A DNA stretch of 64,000 nucleotides, from positions 20,405,500 through 20,469,499 of the forward strand of contig OY747710.1 of NCBI GenBank assembly GCA_963556495.2, given 5' to 3'. Below the pieces are notes generated by a model. The model was not told where the DNA came from. It did not search any database and saw nothing but the letters and a program-made list of their open reading frames with translations. Positions within the stretch are counted from its first letter, which is position 1, and every line of letters begins with the position of its first letter. The position numbers and the translations under genes were made by a program. Positions 23,701-38,700 of this stretch are shown here, piece by piece. The stretch is from Valencia hispanica. Its lineage: Eukaryota > Chordata > Actinopteri > Cyprinodontiformes > Valenciidae.

Positions 23701-26700
23701 TGGGCGTCAAGCTGCCCTGCAGCAATTTGCGCGCATTGGCGCAGCTGGCATCAGCGCGTCCACGGCGGCTGATGCTCGGACGCATTGACGGACCGTCGGA
23801 GCAGCTGCTGTGTGAAGTTGGGAAAACTGAATTTTCGGGCAGCAAAGTCGGGGCGTCAACCAATCAGAGCGACTCTTTGTACTGACGTAGTTACTCCTTC
23901 CATGGGTGGATCGGCAAGTCATTCATTCAAGATGGAGGATCAACTAATCGTCGCTGTGTGTAATTTCCGTGAATTGTATGACCCGTCTTCGTCTTCTTAC
24001 AAAGACAGGAAGAGATTGGATCTTATTTGGAGGAAGATATCGGAGGATATTTGAGTGCCAGGTAAGCAGTTAAATATTTTTCTTTTAAATTTATTATGTG
24101 TTAGACGACGTTGTCTGGTTTGTGTGGCTTCATTAATTAAATAAACCCAAGCCACTCGACATGATCCACCATGTTGTAAACAACTAGCAACAGACAAATC
24201 CACGCCCGCACGCTGACGCAATGACCTGATGCAGACTACAAAGTGTGCAAGCAGCTGGGTTTTAATTTTAAACCGTCGACTTTCGTCCCTTTGAGCGATT
24301 TGACGCGCTGACCGGTGTGAATATATACCAAGATTAACCGCCAATTTCTTACAGCTTAGATGTAAATTAACCTAATCTCATTCTGATTCCACTAATTCAA
24401 AAAGTGGTCAAAATATAATTTAGAAAAACCACTCGTATTTTATGGTGTTAAAGTGCCCCTGGCATGAAATTTGAATTTTTTGGTCATATTTGTTAAGTTT
24501 CCCCAGCCTGCCTATGTCCCGTAAGGGGTTAAAACGACTGATTAGTGTTTCCTTTGTCCCCGGGTATGTCTGCCCACATAGTGAAATTAGCACTCACAAA
24601 CGGGCTGTTTTGCAGTTCGGCATATGTCGTCACTGAGTTCCAGCCAATTACCCCCTTCTCTGAACTACACTCTCCAAGTCCCTCCCCCCGCGGCGCGTAT
24701 AACCTAAACAACGAAAGCTACGGTAAAAGGCAAACAACTAACCGACAACATGGAGTCCAGCCCGCATCGACACCGTCCTCCCCTCTTCCGAGCCACTGAA
24801 AAGCTTGTGGATGGAGTTTATTTATGCAGGGAATGTACCCGACCGACTACCGAAGCACGTGGTCGTTTTTGGCAAACATTTCTCTGACGGATGTTTTATT
24901 AACTTGGGACAATACAGCAGTGGATTCGCAGATCGTCTTAAACTTTTACCAGGATCAATACCAACCCTCCGTGAACCAGCAAATATCCCTATACAAGTAA
25001 GTAGCCTATATTTCCGGAATAATGTCCTTCAGCTGTTATATACCAGTGTTTCCCCAAACATGACGAATCTGTGGCGGTGCGCCACAGATTAAACTCCGAC
25101 CGCCACAGATTCAACACCGACCCAAATTTTTTTTTTTTTATTTTAAAAATCAACACCGACCATCACATATTGCGTTTCGTTTCTCTTTTTTACGCTATTT
25201 AAAACACGCAGCACATTAATTCCCTGCTTTCTTTTCGTCTGTCACTCTTGCGCGCACGCGCACACACACGCCAGAAAAGGTCCTATATAGTACAGCAATA
25301 CAAGAACACACATACACATACACACAGCCCCTTCCCTCCGTGCACAGCAAGTCTGTCTGGATCACCTGTGGAAGACGTGCTCTACCTTTCTGGTTCCTCC
25401 TCAGGTGCCTCGGCGTCCGGATCAGATTCCGGATCAAATTGAAACGCCATTACTTAGAGTAGTCAATAACTGAGCCATTACTGTCAATGAAGCTAAAGAT
25501 GTAATGAGGACGGATGGATGTGTGGATGGATGATCAAATATTTTATTAGGCCTGTAATTTGCAAACAGATTATTGTTCAACACACAATATAATTAGTCCT
25601 AAACCTAATTACATTTCAAACATAGGGTAATATTGGAATTTGGGCAATTTGTGGTGCGCAAATGCAAGTCTGTCAATGTTTCATCAGATGCGACGTTAGA
25701 GACTCAATTGACAATAGAGGTGCATGGCCTGGGCCCCGCCCACCAAAACTCGGTCGTTCTGTGCCAATGCTAAAAGAAGGGCCACCTAGTAGGGGCTGCA
25801 ATTCTACAACGAGGCTGAGCTACGGCTAACGATCCTTTGATACAGTGTTAAGGTACTTAGAGTGTGACTATAAAGGGCCCAAACGTCACGGGGAATTTCA
25901 TGCCAGGGGCACTTTAAAGGAAAAAACCGATGATAATGATTTGCAAGCATTCTACAGACATTTCAACACCACCTAAGAACTTAGTATAATAACCTGCAGT
26001 AAAAATACTAGCATTTCACAGTAGTTTACTATTTTAAAGTAAACAGGTACATGATCTATTCATATAATTTATGAAAAAAATACAGATCTGCTGAATTTAG
26101 TAGTACCTCTCCAATGTTTATTACACAAAACATACCTTTCAGCCAATCTGCCAATTATACTGTAATAATTTGAAACTGATATCAATTGGCAATTCATCAG
26201 GCCATAAAATACATACTGCTTGTAGTTTCCTCACTGTAGTCTAAAAAAGTATTACCTTTAGAGTAGTGGTGGGCGATATAAAGGGTATAATGTAGAAATG
26301 ATATAAATTTAGCAGAAGGTAGAGATTTTGGCTTTAACGGCCTACCGCGGTTTGTTTTCCATTTAATGGAAAAGAAACTGGTTGAACTTGAAGCATTTTT
26401 AATTTAACAAGTTTATTTTTGTGCAAAATTAAATTGATTAAAAACAACCAATGACCAGGAAAGCTGACAATTTTGAACTTTGTGTTTTCATAACCTTTAG
26501 CTTTTAATTTATTAAAAATATCTTCTTGTTTTTTTTATGAGAATTTGTGTGTTGCATTTTTTGGAAGAAAATGTGAATACTTTTTACATAATGAAATGGC
26601 ATTCTATAGTTTTTTTGAAGTTCTGCTGCAATGCATCTGGAAAGTGAGAATGCCATTTTGACATATATAAAGAAAAGAAAATATCGCAATAGATATTGCA

Positions 26701-29700
26701 CATGCTTTAGATTATTTAGCAATATAGATTTGAGGCCATATCGCCCAGCCCTACTTTAGAGTGACGGGTGGTGCTCTTCAGCTTCCTCACCAAAGTTTAA
26801 TTTGTCTTTGTTTTAATAGAGTAAAGTAGAATTGCCTTTTTTGCTACCAGCTAACAAGCAGTGCACAACAGTTGGAGGAGGGGGCATCACTGAGATGGGC
26901 TATTCTAGCCTTTAAAAACAAACAGAAAACAACTTTTGAGTCTCAATTTGAAGGAATGGTATGAGAAAATGTTGATGGTTTTGAAAGCTTAACTCCTTGA
27001 AACTTTTATACACCAGTAACTGGTAAGGCCCCCGAACAATTTCAATTTAAAAACAACATCCTTTTTCAGACTCAAATTTACTGATTTTAGTAAAAAAAAA
27101 AAGACAAGTGCTCCACTCAGACATAAGCCTTTTAGGGGCTACGTCCAGGTGTAACTTTAACGATCAGTGTGAAACAGGCTTAACTTGGAAGATCTGACTA
27201 GTATCCATAATGATGATAATTTCCCATCATCATTCTATAGCTGTTGTTAGTAGAGCTATTAACAATTGCAGCGAGGCGTCTAATTCTTTAGCTATTAGAA
27301 GAGAGTGCTTTTTACAGAATTGTACAAACCCTCTGGATACATTTTTGGACGATGAGCTGCTTGAAAGATTTGGATTTGATAGGCAGATCCTTTTTGAAGT
27401 AATTGATCTCTCCCCAGTGCTGCGACACTCCTCTGAGAGGCGCTGTCCACCACCCTGCAGGTGCTGATTGCTTTGAGATTTTAGGCAAATGGGGCATTTC
27501 AGAATACATTGGGGGAGGGACACGATCAACTATTTCAGACCCCAGCTTACAGGGCAAAAAGAACAGTTTCTTTGTCTCTCCAGGGCTGTATGGCTACACT
27601 TGTTATTGATGGCAGGCGTGATTATCTTCCAAGCAGCCCTTGTTTGTTTGCATTTGTGTTTCATTTTGGTAGTCAGTAGGGATGTAAGAAAATATTGATA
27701 CACCGAAATATCGCGATATTTTATGTCGCTATATTCAAAAGCAATTAGGGATATAAGAAAAATATATTGATACACAGATATATCACGATATTTTATGTCA
27801 CTATATTGTATCGATATTCAAAAGCAATTCAGCGATTTACTTTTTATCTAGAATTTCAATGGAACCATTAATGAAGACAGTAATTTTTTTTAAGGTTTTA
27901 TGGCCACAGTGGCCTTTGATAGTGGACAGTACAGAAAGGGGAGAGAAGTGGGGAAGAGACATCCTGCAAAGGTCCACGGGGACGGGATTCAAACCTGGGA
28001 CGACAGCTTTGAGCGCTTCTGAACAAGGTGCGCCCATCTTAACCACTGTGCTACGAGACGCCCCATGGCAGTAATTTTTTAAAGTCAAATTAAAAAGTAG
28101 ATCTAGTAAAAAAAACTGGATATGTAAAATAATGAAACAGGTTTGAGTGTTTAAAATGCTGTGACAGTTTTTATAGAGTTAAATTCAATTTAAAAAATTG
28201 CGATAGTCTTATTCATGATATTGTGATACATATAATCACCAGATTCTTGCCAGTACACATCCCTAGTAGTCAACATATCTTTGTGCTCCGCATATAGTTG
28301 TAAAAGTTTCCTAATCTCATTGGTAAAATCTATATTTCTCTTTTTTCTGAAGCAAAGTGCCTCCCTCTTCCATCATTGCTGCGCCCGGGGGCGATGCGTT
28401 GCTAGGCAACGATCACCGCAATGCTTGTATCCTTGTGAAAGACCAGGCGCAGCTGCGACCGGTCCTAGTCTGAGTTGGTACCCTCGGTTCCAACTCCAGT
28501 GACTATGTCTGACCTAAATCATTACGTCTGGCATAAGATGGCAGACTTAATGAAGCCTTTCAGGACCCAGATCCGTTGATTTCTGCACTGATCTTTTAAA
28601 GGCACACACTAGTATAGCATATGTAGTCAAACTTTAATAACTAATAGATCAAATGTCTCTTTCGAACACATATCTGTCACGCAAGTTACCGCAATAGAGA
28701 AGGGGAAAACAACAGATTAGTTTAATAAAAAACTGATTCTTAGTGAAAAGGCAAAACTGTGTAGAAACTTTTTCTCGAAAGTTGTCATTTTCCAATATTT
28801 ATTGTTTGCAGGCATAGGAACGCTGCATTGTGAACGTACACCAGGATGTTGGAGCTAAACAGATGGGCAGGCATAGGAAAACATCCTTGATCAAACTGGC
28901 TTAATATAAACAAAATAAGTTTTCCAGACTAGACAGATGAGTTCAAAAGATAACACATAGAGCACCTGCCCTACTGTACAAGGTTAGGACAATAGTGTAA
29001 CAGTGTGTGAATGCTCATTCTGCAGTGTTACATACCTTATCATCATGTACTGAGACAGTGCTAAACAGGCAGCAGTTGTGAGCTGAGGGTGGGAATAGCG
29101 CCCTGGGGAACTGCAGACTTTCACCAGCAGAGGAAGGAAAGCACTCAGCAGGTTCTCCTCTAACCAGATTGAGAGATAATAAATGGACTTGGTTTAAAAA
29201 CAGCTTGAAATGATACAGGGGGAAAAAACCTGGCAAGAGCTTTTATTTACCAGCCAGTAATTCTGTTTCACAGATTTTTCTGATGAGCTCTGCTTCAGTG
29301 TCTTCAGCAGAGGCACCAATCAACCCGAGCTCCTCTTCCATGGCACTTTCATTGGCCACCTGCTGCAGTTAGAGAAAGATAAGTCAACACAAAACCAGCT
29401 CCATAAAAACTAAAAAATTCCTCCAAAAATATTTTTGCTATACCTTAGCTGAAACCTCACTTCCCTTTCTATAAAGCCACAGATATTTACATGAAGAAAA
29501 AATAAGTTGCTAATCTTGTTGATTGTTCACCCATCGTAGTGGGCAATATAAACAGTATAAAAAAGGTAGAAATTATATAAATTTACCCAAGAGTACAGAT
29601 TTACCCTGATTGTGTTTGTTGATTATGTCATGAAGTTGTGCCGACTACGCAAAAAGAATACAGATTTTTTGTGTTCGTATTTTACGTTAGATATTGTAAG

Positions 29701-32700
29701 TTTAAATATTTTTGTCTTCTATTTAACGAAACTATTGAAGTTGAAGAGTTTTTAGTTCACATATGTGTAGCTTTATTTTTGTGCAATATTACATTTATAA
29801 ATAAGAAATCTGGAAAGCAGGGAGAATTGTTATTTTTACATTTTGTATTTCAGTCCAAAACTTGTATTTGTTTTTAGAACATTTAACTTGTATTATAATT
29901 AAAGATGAAGATATTTTAAATTAGAGTATTTTTGTGTTGCATTGGTTGGAAAAATGATTTGTCTCACACCTTAATTAATAGAAAAGTTTAGTTTGTAAAA
30001 ACAAAAAACATTTTGCACAATAAATGAAGGCATTGTTCTGCTGCAGTGTATCTGGTATGTGGGAATGTTCAAAAACAATCATTTTGACACGTATAAAACA
30101 GAGGAACAGAACATTTCGCCATACATATTACCACAATTGCTATTTTAATGGGTTTATGAGCTGGAAGCCCAAATTACGTTCAATTAAACAACTAAAAATT
30201 GTTTAAGTTGTGGGGCTTGAATCTATAATCTATGGAAATTTAACGTTTTGAATGGAATTATGTGTTTTATTACAGCCAGTCTTAAACATGAGCTCGTCTC
30301 GGCCAACGCTCAAACTCTCTCGCACCCAGTTAATGTCCGCCCTCTCTCTGGCAGCTGCTTCTGCCTTCAGTCCCCTGATGTTGTCTTCATTGAAAGATTA
30401 ACCAAAACACTAGTCACTGGTGAGGAGTCAGCAGTTAGATCAGAGTGGGTGAAAGGGCTCTTCCCTGACGCTAATAATTACTGTGATAAAATTAGATCTA
30501 TATTAAAGACTTTAGAAAAAAATATATATATAATTTTTCCACATCAGGTATTTTCATTTAAATTCATTAAACCATAGTACAGCACTTTAAGATGCTATTT
30601 TGTATAAAAATCGCTTTATACATAGTTTGATTTTATTGTGTCAAAACAAACAACCAAAAAGGTGGTTTTATGAAGTCATTCACCGTTTTTTTTACAGACT
30701 TGAACAGATGCAATCCCATCCATTTACATTTCTCCGTTTCTGAGTCTAGTCCCATTGCTGACTGCAACTTCGGCTTCCATCATGCGCGATTCGTTAGCAT
30801 TCTGGACTCAATGGGGTAAACATCTGCTTTGAGTGCGTCCAGCTAAACCTGGATGGGCGGGCGGAGCTGCTGCGCAGGGACTTGCTGCCTGCTGTGAGCG
30901 CTCTGAGACGGAGAGCAGTCCACGGCACCACCACGGCTCACTGAGAGTAACAAGGATACGTGCTTCACCCAAAAGACTGATAACCCCAGAAAGTCACTGT
31001 ATTTTGCGCTAGTCGCTTTTTTGAAGAATTGCTACAGGGGTCTAAAATTCACTAAATATAGTGACAAAGTCGTTAAATTGGCAACACTGTAACTTACCAC
31101 TTCTTCTCGCCTTGCCCTCTCCACTAAAACGGAAGAGTCAGCTCATGATAAGTAGGCCTAATGACAGCCAATCGATGTCCACTTCATGGTGTGGTTCACC
31201 CCAAACAACTTAAGCATAAGAAGCCCAAAGCATAAAAACTGATTTTATTTAAAAGGTAACTCGCATGGAGAAACTGTAAAATGTTATTTTTATTTTTACA
31301 TAGTTTCAAAATTGCTCAATCTATAGCCCCTTTCAAACGGGGCATGAAAACCTGTAATTTTCCTGACTTTCTCTGTTTTGCTTTTGAGTCTGAAAGCAAT
31401 CTTCTGGACTTCCGGATCCCCTTTACTGGTAATTTTACGGATGAAGACCTAGTAACAAGAGCTGCCTTTTTGTGGTATGGTGTTTGCATTCAGATTAATG
31501 TTGCGGATATGCTGGAGGAGTGTGGGGCGGTGGGTAAAAGGGGAGGGGGGCAGGGAACGCTGTGAGTGCACACATTGATGACATAAATGTCACTATTTTC
31601 CTTTCAGCTTCTTTATCGATGTCTCTTAAGCGTTTCCATGCAAAATTGCACACATCACAAAGACGAGCCCTGCGAGTAGATCTGCTGTTTCATCGACCAT
31701 CTTTGCAATAATCCCTTTGTTTGGGGAAATGAAATGTACGCCTGCTGCACTAAGTTTACGTCATCTCCACATACAACCCCCCACACATTCATCAGGATCC
31801 TCCGGTACATTTCTTGCTGTGTGAAAGCAGCTGAAAGGCAATGTTCCGGAAAAAAGTGGTGTATTTAAAAACAACTACAGATAAGGACCGGATGGAATTC
31901 TCCGCAAATATTTCAGAACTTCTGTCTGAAAACGGCTTATGCGATAACAGTAAGTCCTAATAAACAGCCACTGTAATTGGACTTTTCAAAATGTATAGAG
32001 CATATAAATGCTACACACCGCTAGTAAGGTGGCTGAACGAAGGCCATAGCATTTTTCCTCACAATTGGAAAATAGACAAACTCCAGTTCTCTAGTGCCAT
32101 GTCTCTGCAACTTTGATTTGCTGCTCCATACCCCCTGCTCCAACACACCTGAATTAAATTAATGGTTAGTGACCAAGCCTTTGGAAAACCTGAGGAGATG
32201 ACAAAGAGGTAATTCAGCCTTTTGATTCAGGTGTGTTGGAGCAGGGATGCATTCAAAGGTCAAAGGACAGGGGTACTCGGGGGCTGGAGGTGGCGATCCC
32301 TGGAATAGATTGTCAATGTTTTTGCTGCTAATCATATTTCCACACAGTCGATGCAATTCAATCACAGTATGGAAGCCCTCACTCTTTAAATCAATGCCGT
32401 TTTAAAACTACAGTTTGTAAACTATGATCTAGTTAGCGAGTTTACGCTATATATACACACAAACACATTTTAAATCTTTGTGTTAATAGTTTTATATGAT
32501 AAAACCATACAATTTTCACTCAAGGTTTTTCAATAATGAGAATCTCATACCAGGCCAAGCCTAATCTCAGTACTCTGATAACTGGTGCCAGACTAAACAA
32601 ATACTTGAAAAACATTCATTTATTTTAGCAGTAGTAGTTTAGAACCTTAAAGTAACAAGTTATATATAAAAAAAATAAATAAATAATCCACCTTTTGGTT

Positions 32701-35700
32701 AATGGGTAGATTTTCTTAATGTGACATAATGAGGGCTTAAACTCTCCTCCATTCATCGCTGAATTGTCCAATTGTTTCCTTGAGTCTACCCACTGCTATG
32801 GGTGTGGGCTCATTGTCTCAACCATGTGCTTAATAGTTCGGTTTCTTCACGACTTGCACAAGAGATTAAATGCATATACCAACTCCATTTGCTACATAAA
32901 CAAAAACAGAAAAGAAAGATCCCCACTAAGCAGAATTCAACATTGAACAGTCCCTCGGCCACTATTCGGTTCAGTCTCAGATTTTTATGAGAAAGTAAAG
33001 TAGTAACAGTGATGAAAAAAGAAATTACAGAACAAACTCCCACACTAATTAAGGGAACATCTTTCCTCCTTTCAGCTATGAACAATTATGAACTGTCACT
33101 CATCTGTCTGTGTCACCAAACTGAATCTCATTATCAAGCTACCCTGTAGAGACCCTCTCTGATTGAAAACAGTCATCTCACAGCTGGTTGGACGGGGTTC
33201 AGCTTTAACTGTTAAATAAGTTTAAAGCATAGATATAAGTGCTTTCACTTATATCCATCTTATATACAGGGCATCCACGTTTTTCCTAATAAAACATTCA
33301 GAGATTACTGCATATAAGCTTTGTTAGAGTCCATAATTTAGAGTTTGATATGGATTTTAATCTAATTATTGCCAGTCGAATTAGTTTATTTAAACCAACA
33401 CAATTAAATAAAAATTTTATTGTATAAGATGTTAAAATAATAAGGTCCCCAAGTTAATAAAAAGCAGTCCCTCCTGCAATAATAAATCATTTAACCCCAT
33501 TGCTGTGACTTTAATAGTAATAAAGAACTTTAAAAGCGCATCAAAAGGCAGCTTTTGTTGCATTAATCCCTGTAAATTGGGATTTGTGTCTTTAGGGGTT
33601 CTGAAGACTACGTGATTAGTTTATTAAGCTTTTTGAATCATTGCCTTGATGTTGCTTAAAGCCCATGCTATTGATTTCTAATCTGCTTTTAAACAACTAC
33701 ACCCTTGTAGCTCAAAAATCCTTTAAACAGTTTAAACTCCCCTTTAATTTTGTGAACTGGATTCTGGACTGACTGCATTAAGAAGCAAGCAAAATAAGAA
33801 TTAAATTAGAGCTGAGCCATAGACCAGAAAAAGAAACTACTGTAATTTTCGGACTATTGAGCACACCTGAAAAACACAGGTTGGTAAGGATTAGAAATAA
33901 CTTGATCGTGGGCTTCTTTTTAAAAAAAATTAACGAAATGATATAAATGAGCATAATATTTACGTGTAGTGATTTTAGTAGGGACCTGAAAAATAAACAG
34001 CCTACATAATGTCAATACGGTAAATCAGTTTTAAAACTAAAAATAATAAACTAATCTAGACGTACTTATTTATAAGGTCTGAGACTGATATCGTAAAAAT
34101 AAAATCATATTGTAGGCAAACATTCAAGGCAAACAACAAAGCAAGTAGCCTAAGACTTACTTCATTACAATTCTTATTATTATCCTACCAATTTATTAGT
34201 TTCAGGTGAAACACGTTTATTTTATTTCTTTGTCAGACTCACTAAATAGTTTGAATTATTCATAATCATAGCAAAACGGCTTTGAATATGTACCTGTCTC
34301 TCCTGGACAAGGGCGTCAGTTTGTTTTTAAAACTTCTGGGGACAATTATTGATTATTCATATAGCCTATAATTATTCAGCAGTAGGCTATATAGGCTATA
34401 TGCGCAGTAATAAAGCGCGTTCCCTTTACAACCCTTGCCGTTCTGTGCGGGGAAACTAACAGTTCAGAATCTTGCATGGGGCGGGTACCCGCGGATGGAA
34501 TATTCCAAAGCAATAAAAGATTAATAATTCTACTATAATTTACATTTAATCAGGGATCCCGTAATTTTCTATCTTTGACAGTTTTTTTTCTAATTTTGAA
34601 AAAAATCTGAAACATATTCAATATCATTTAATTCTTCATTTTAGTTAATATTCAGCCCGAACAATCTGAACAAAGTATCTCCATCGTGCCATTACACATG
34701 GAGCAGATAAAAGTATGTACTAAATATGAACATTTTACCTGCAGTCTCACAACTTTCTCATGGTCTATAGACATGAATTGTTTACCTGCTTGTGCATAAG
34801 GGAGGCTGAATCCGCTCCGGTCGCACTTTGCACACTGGAATAACAAGCTCCACTTCTTTCTCAACTTTCTTATTGCCTCAGCAGGAGGAAATAGCGTTGC
34901 ATCGAGTACGGTGTCCAGGTCTGAGATGATGATGCTTAGATGCTCTTATAAGAATCTTTTTTGATTGATTCAGTTTCCTAAACTCTGTGCTTAAAGTTGA
35001 AAATGACTGTGCGTCTGCATCAAGTGGTCAGTGGCGTAAATTGTAAACTTTCAATTCAAATTCAATTCAAAATTCAAAATTACTTTATTAATCCCAAAGG
35101 GAAATTAAATGTTGTTGTAACTCATTATGCAAGTTCCTTCAAAGATTTGTTGTAGATGCTGATGGCTGTGGGTAGGGATGATCTCTTGTAGCGCTCTGCA
35201 GATCTGAAGAAGCCTCTGACTGAAGACGCTCTGTAGTTGTCTGATGTAGAGGATACTCTGGATCTATGGCGTCTTCTTTTCAACTCATCAGGGTTTTGTG
35301 GCTGTAGTTGAGGTATTATTTGAGCTTTTGTGATGTTAATCAGCTGCTGCCAGTTGTAAACCACCTTGTTGCCATGGTTATGCATCATAACAAATGTCCA
35401 AGAATAAAAAGTATCAGCAAAAATCCTTCCAGCTGCACAGCATTCAAAACCAGACAGAACAGTTGTCCACAAAAACAATGTTTCTACCAGAAATGGAAGA
35501 ATTAAAGTTTAAAAAAAAGAAAAAAATATGAACCAAAGTAACAGAGCTACTCCAACATGCTGCCACCTTGAGCGGCGCAATTCCGGAAATTCACAATGAA
35601 GGACGTCCGTTAGTTCGGGTCCACAGGTGTTTCTGGTTATTGTACTGACTGATGAATAGACTGACGGCAAAACCTCATCACACAAACACTCTTCAGATGG

Positions 35701-38700
35701 TATTCCTATTCCTTTTGTGAACGCACTCACTACCTGATGGAGTAAAGGAGTGGTTGAGCTGACCGTCAGAAAGTGAACTTTTGTGTGATGTCCTGCTTCA
35801 TTTTCTCACTCGATTTTCCTGCCGCACTTTAACAACGGCCTTTACATTTTTCCATTAGGCTACAGTTTTAAAAAACGATCAAAGACAGAAAATAACACAA
35901 TCCCCCAAGTGATTGTAAATTATATTACAATGAATCATGTCCCTTTTAATTCTTTGAAAAATTGTAATCTGAAATTAATTTAATGAAAAGATCTCTGTCC
36001 AGAAACAAAATGTTGTCAACAGTCCCTGGCTTTATCTGAGCTCTCCGTTCCTGAATCGCAAATTCAGTCGCAGAAAAATCTCTCTCTGGCAGCGCAGGAT
36101 AGCGGGAACATTCTGCCGTCAGCGCAAAGCTGGGGGAATATTCTGGCATGTTCTCTCCATAAACACAATATATCAACACCATTCTCTTTGGGAGTCGCAA
36201 ACAAACAAAATTATTAAATTGAAGTTTCTTTACTGCAGGTTAAAAACATTAGTTAGAGCCATGAAATTTAATTGAGGTATTTTTCCATCTTGAAACGGGT
36301 ACCAGCGGCAATGCAGGACTCTGCTCTGAACGTGTTTGCATACGGACTAAAACCTTGATGTATCCACTGCAGCATCTGCGCAGAAAGAAATCATGACTGT
36401 ATGAGAAAGTGCAATGGAGTAATTTAAATAATAGTCCGTTCAGATACTGATTATGTGGAAATTGTGCTGGGAGCACAAGTAGATGTTAGATCTGCGCTGG
36501 TAAGAAATTCCGCATGAGGTTTAGAAAAGTGGTGGAGACATGTCCCTGGTGTCCCCGGCTAAAAATGACGCCTATGCTTCTGGAAACACGAGATCTAACT
36601 GGTCAGTCAGTGGAAGTGGAGCTTGTAGGAGTAGCGATGCTGACGCTGTCAGTGTCGCATAGCAGTCCACGAGCACCACCACGGGTACCGGCACCACACG
36701 CTGTCACACTCCTGCAGAACACTGCAGGTACAGCTACCTTGTGTTGAACTAAAAATTCCTTTATCATAGTAATCAAAACAATTCTGCTCAAAATGTTCCA
36801 AACAGAGAAGAGAGGAGGGAGCCCACTACTCAGATGCTTCTAACCTGTTTCACCCAGTTAGACAGTAACTCTGGGTCTTTGGGAAACTTAAATAAACTGA
36901 CACAGTCCTTGTGTGTATTTGAGCAAAATTCCCCAACACAACAATAAGGCATTGCGATCACTTTTCTTTGTCGAAAATAGAAAATAGCGGTTCCAGTCAC
37001 AGCTAAAAAGCTGCTGTCAAATGTGCCAAACAGAATGCGTTCTCTTGCTAACGTCACTTCCGGCGTTCTGCTCGCTCAGTGCGCAGTGATACAGTAGTAA
37101 AATGCTAGTCACCGCGGCGTTTTTTTTGCTCTCAGTAGGATTATACAAGGCATGTTTATGACTATGACAGTTCATTGGGTTCAGATTTCTTTATTTTATG
37201 TTATGTTTAAACATGTCAACTTTGTGTCATGAGGTCTTTAAATCCAGGTAAGCTGCTATTAAAGTGTAACTGAACCCCATGAAAAATCATAACCCCGCCC
37301 CCAGACAACATTTGAAAAATTCTACAAAGTGGGGGGTGCCAGGAAGAACGGAGGGGTATGGCCAAGTATGGAGGATGAGCGGAGGGGGGGACGTGGGGGT
37401 GTGTTAGCCTATGTGAGCATTACAACTCAGAGACTGGACCCATCCTGTCTCCCTCTGCCTTAGCAGCATCGGCCTCAGGCGGCGCTGACCCAGCGCCCTG
37501 AGTCAGCCTCCGTCGTCACCGGAGATAGAGGAGTAGAGGGAGGCTTTATGGAGCCCAGTGGCCCTGAGCCGTATCAATTCGAGCCGCTGGCTCAGGGCGC
37601 TGAGTCAGCGCTGCTGCTGAGGCAGAGGGAGACAGGATGGGTCCAGTCTCTGAGTGGTAATACTAACATAGGCTAACGTTCAAAACAGTATGTTAGCTAT
37701 GCTAACTAAGTGCTAATGTGATAATAATGGTAACCTGAAAAACGCAATCCAACTCCAAACTCGCCACGGGGTCACTGTGTCTCAGAGATAGTTTTTTACC
37801 AAAACCCACGGGGTATGTCTGAGAGACCATGCCTGCTGTGACGCAGTCAATGCCTGTGACGTAAAGATGTACCGCTCTCCACCATTCACAAAATTCAAAT
37901 GCAATAGCCACCGTTCAACCCTAAGAGGGCAGCACTAAGACATTTTTAGACCAAAAAGTGTAGAATTAAACAAGTTTACACGAAAATGTAAAAAAATCCC
38001 TAGAAACTGAAAGATTGCATTGTAAATATCCATTTATACAGTTTATAGGCAAAAATTTATTTGGGGGGGTTTAGTTACTCTTTAAATTCGTTATCCACCA
38101 TTTGTTCATTGACTTGTTTTGTAGTTTAATCATTTTGGTGTACTGAATTGTAAAGCGCTTTGGTAATCTTTTGTTTTCAAATGTTCTATAGAAATAACTT
38201 CAGGTTCATTCACATTGATATCGGTGGGGTTCGTTGATAAAGGGTTTGTATCAGGGCTGTGCAGTCATGGCTAAAAGTTTTGAAAAATATAAAAACTGAA
38301 GCAGCAAACGTGAAAACCAATGATGGCATACACTTCAGAATGTTATGAAGAGTGATCAGATGAATTGGAAAGTCCTTATTTGCCATGAAAATGAAAGTAT
38401 AATAAAAAAAACATTTCCACTGCATGTCATTGTTACCACAAAAGCACCTGCTGATGTTATTTCACTAATCTTCTCATTAACACCGGTGACAATGTTGACC
38501 AACACAAGGCTGGAGATCATTATACCATGCTGATTGAGTTAGCATAGTTAAAATGAGGGTGACGCTGAGGGGTTTGGGCTGTGGGGGCCTCTGATGCGCA
38601 GGTGGGCTCCTTTGCTGGCGGGGAGGCTATTTCTACCTAGCGGCAGGTGCTCTCCCCCTACGAGGGCACTTGGACAGGGGGGGGTGCGAACTCAACCTGG

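Larger units (their letters stand above)
33840..37075 (-). mobile_element. Composite region with a THAP-domain transposon remnant
   Basis: Starts with TACTGTAATTTTCGGACTAT, a frequent fish repeat start. Minus-strand exon-like pieces lie at 36952-36830 (THAP) and near 34864-34790 (Cys-rich, ending at a GTAAAC donor). A LINE fragment is inserted at 35050-35560. Borders and superfamily are uncertain. Confidence 0.35.

Noticed and set aside
27882..28066. Possible tRNA gene with A and B boxes
   Set aside because: The tRNA part is degenerate and is followed by a known SINE-type tail.
30248..30577. 109-codon plus ORF
   Set aside because: It overlaps repeat-like sequence also found near 3395 and lies antisense in an NCAPD2 intron; no known protein.
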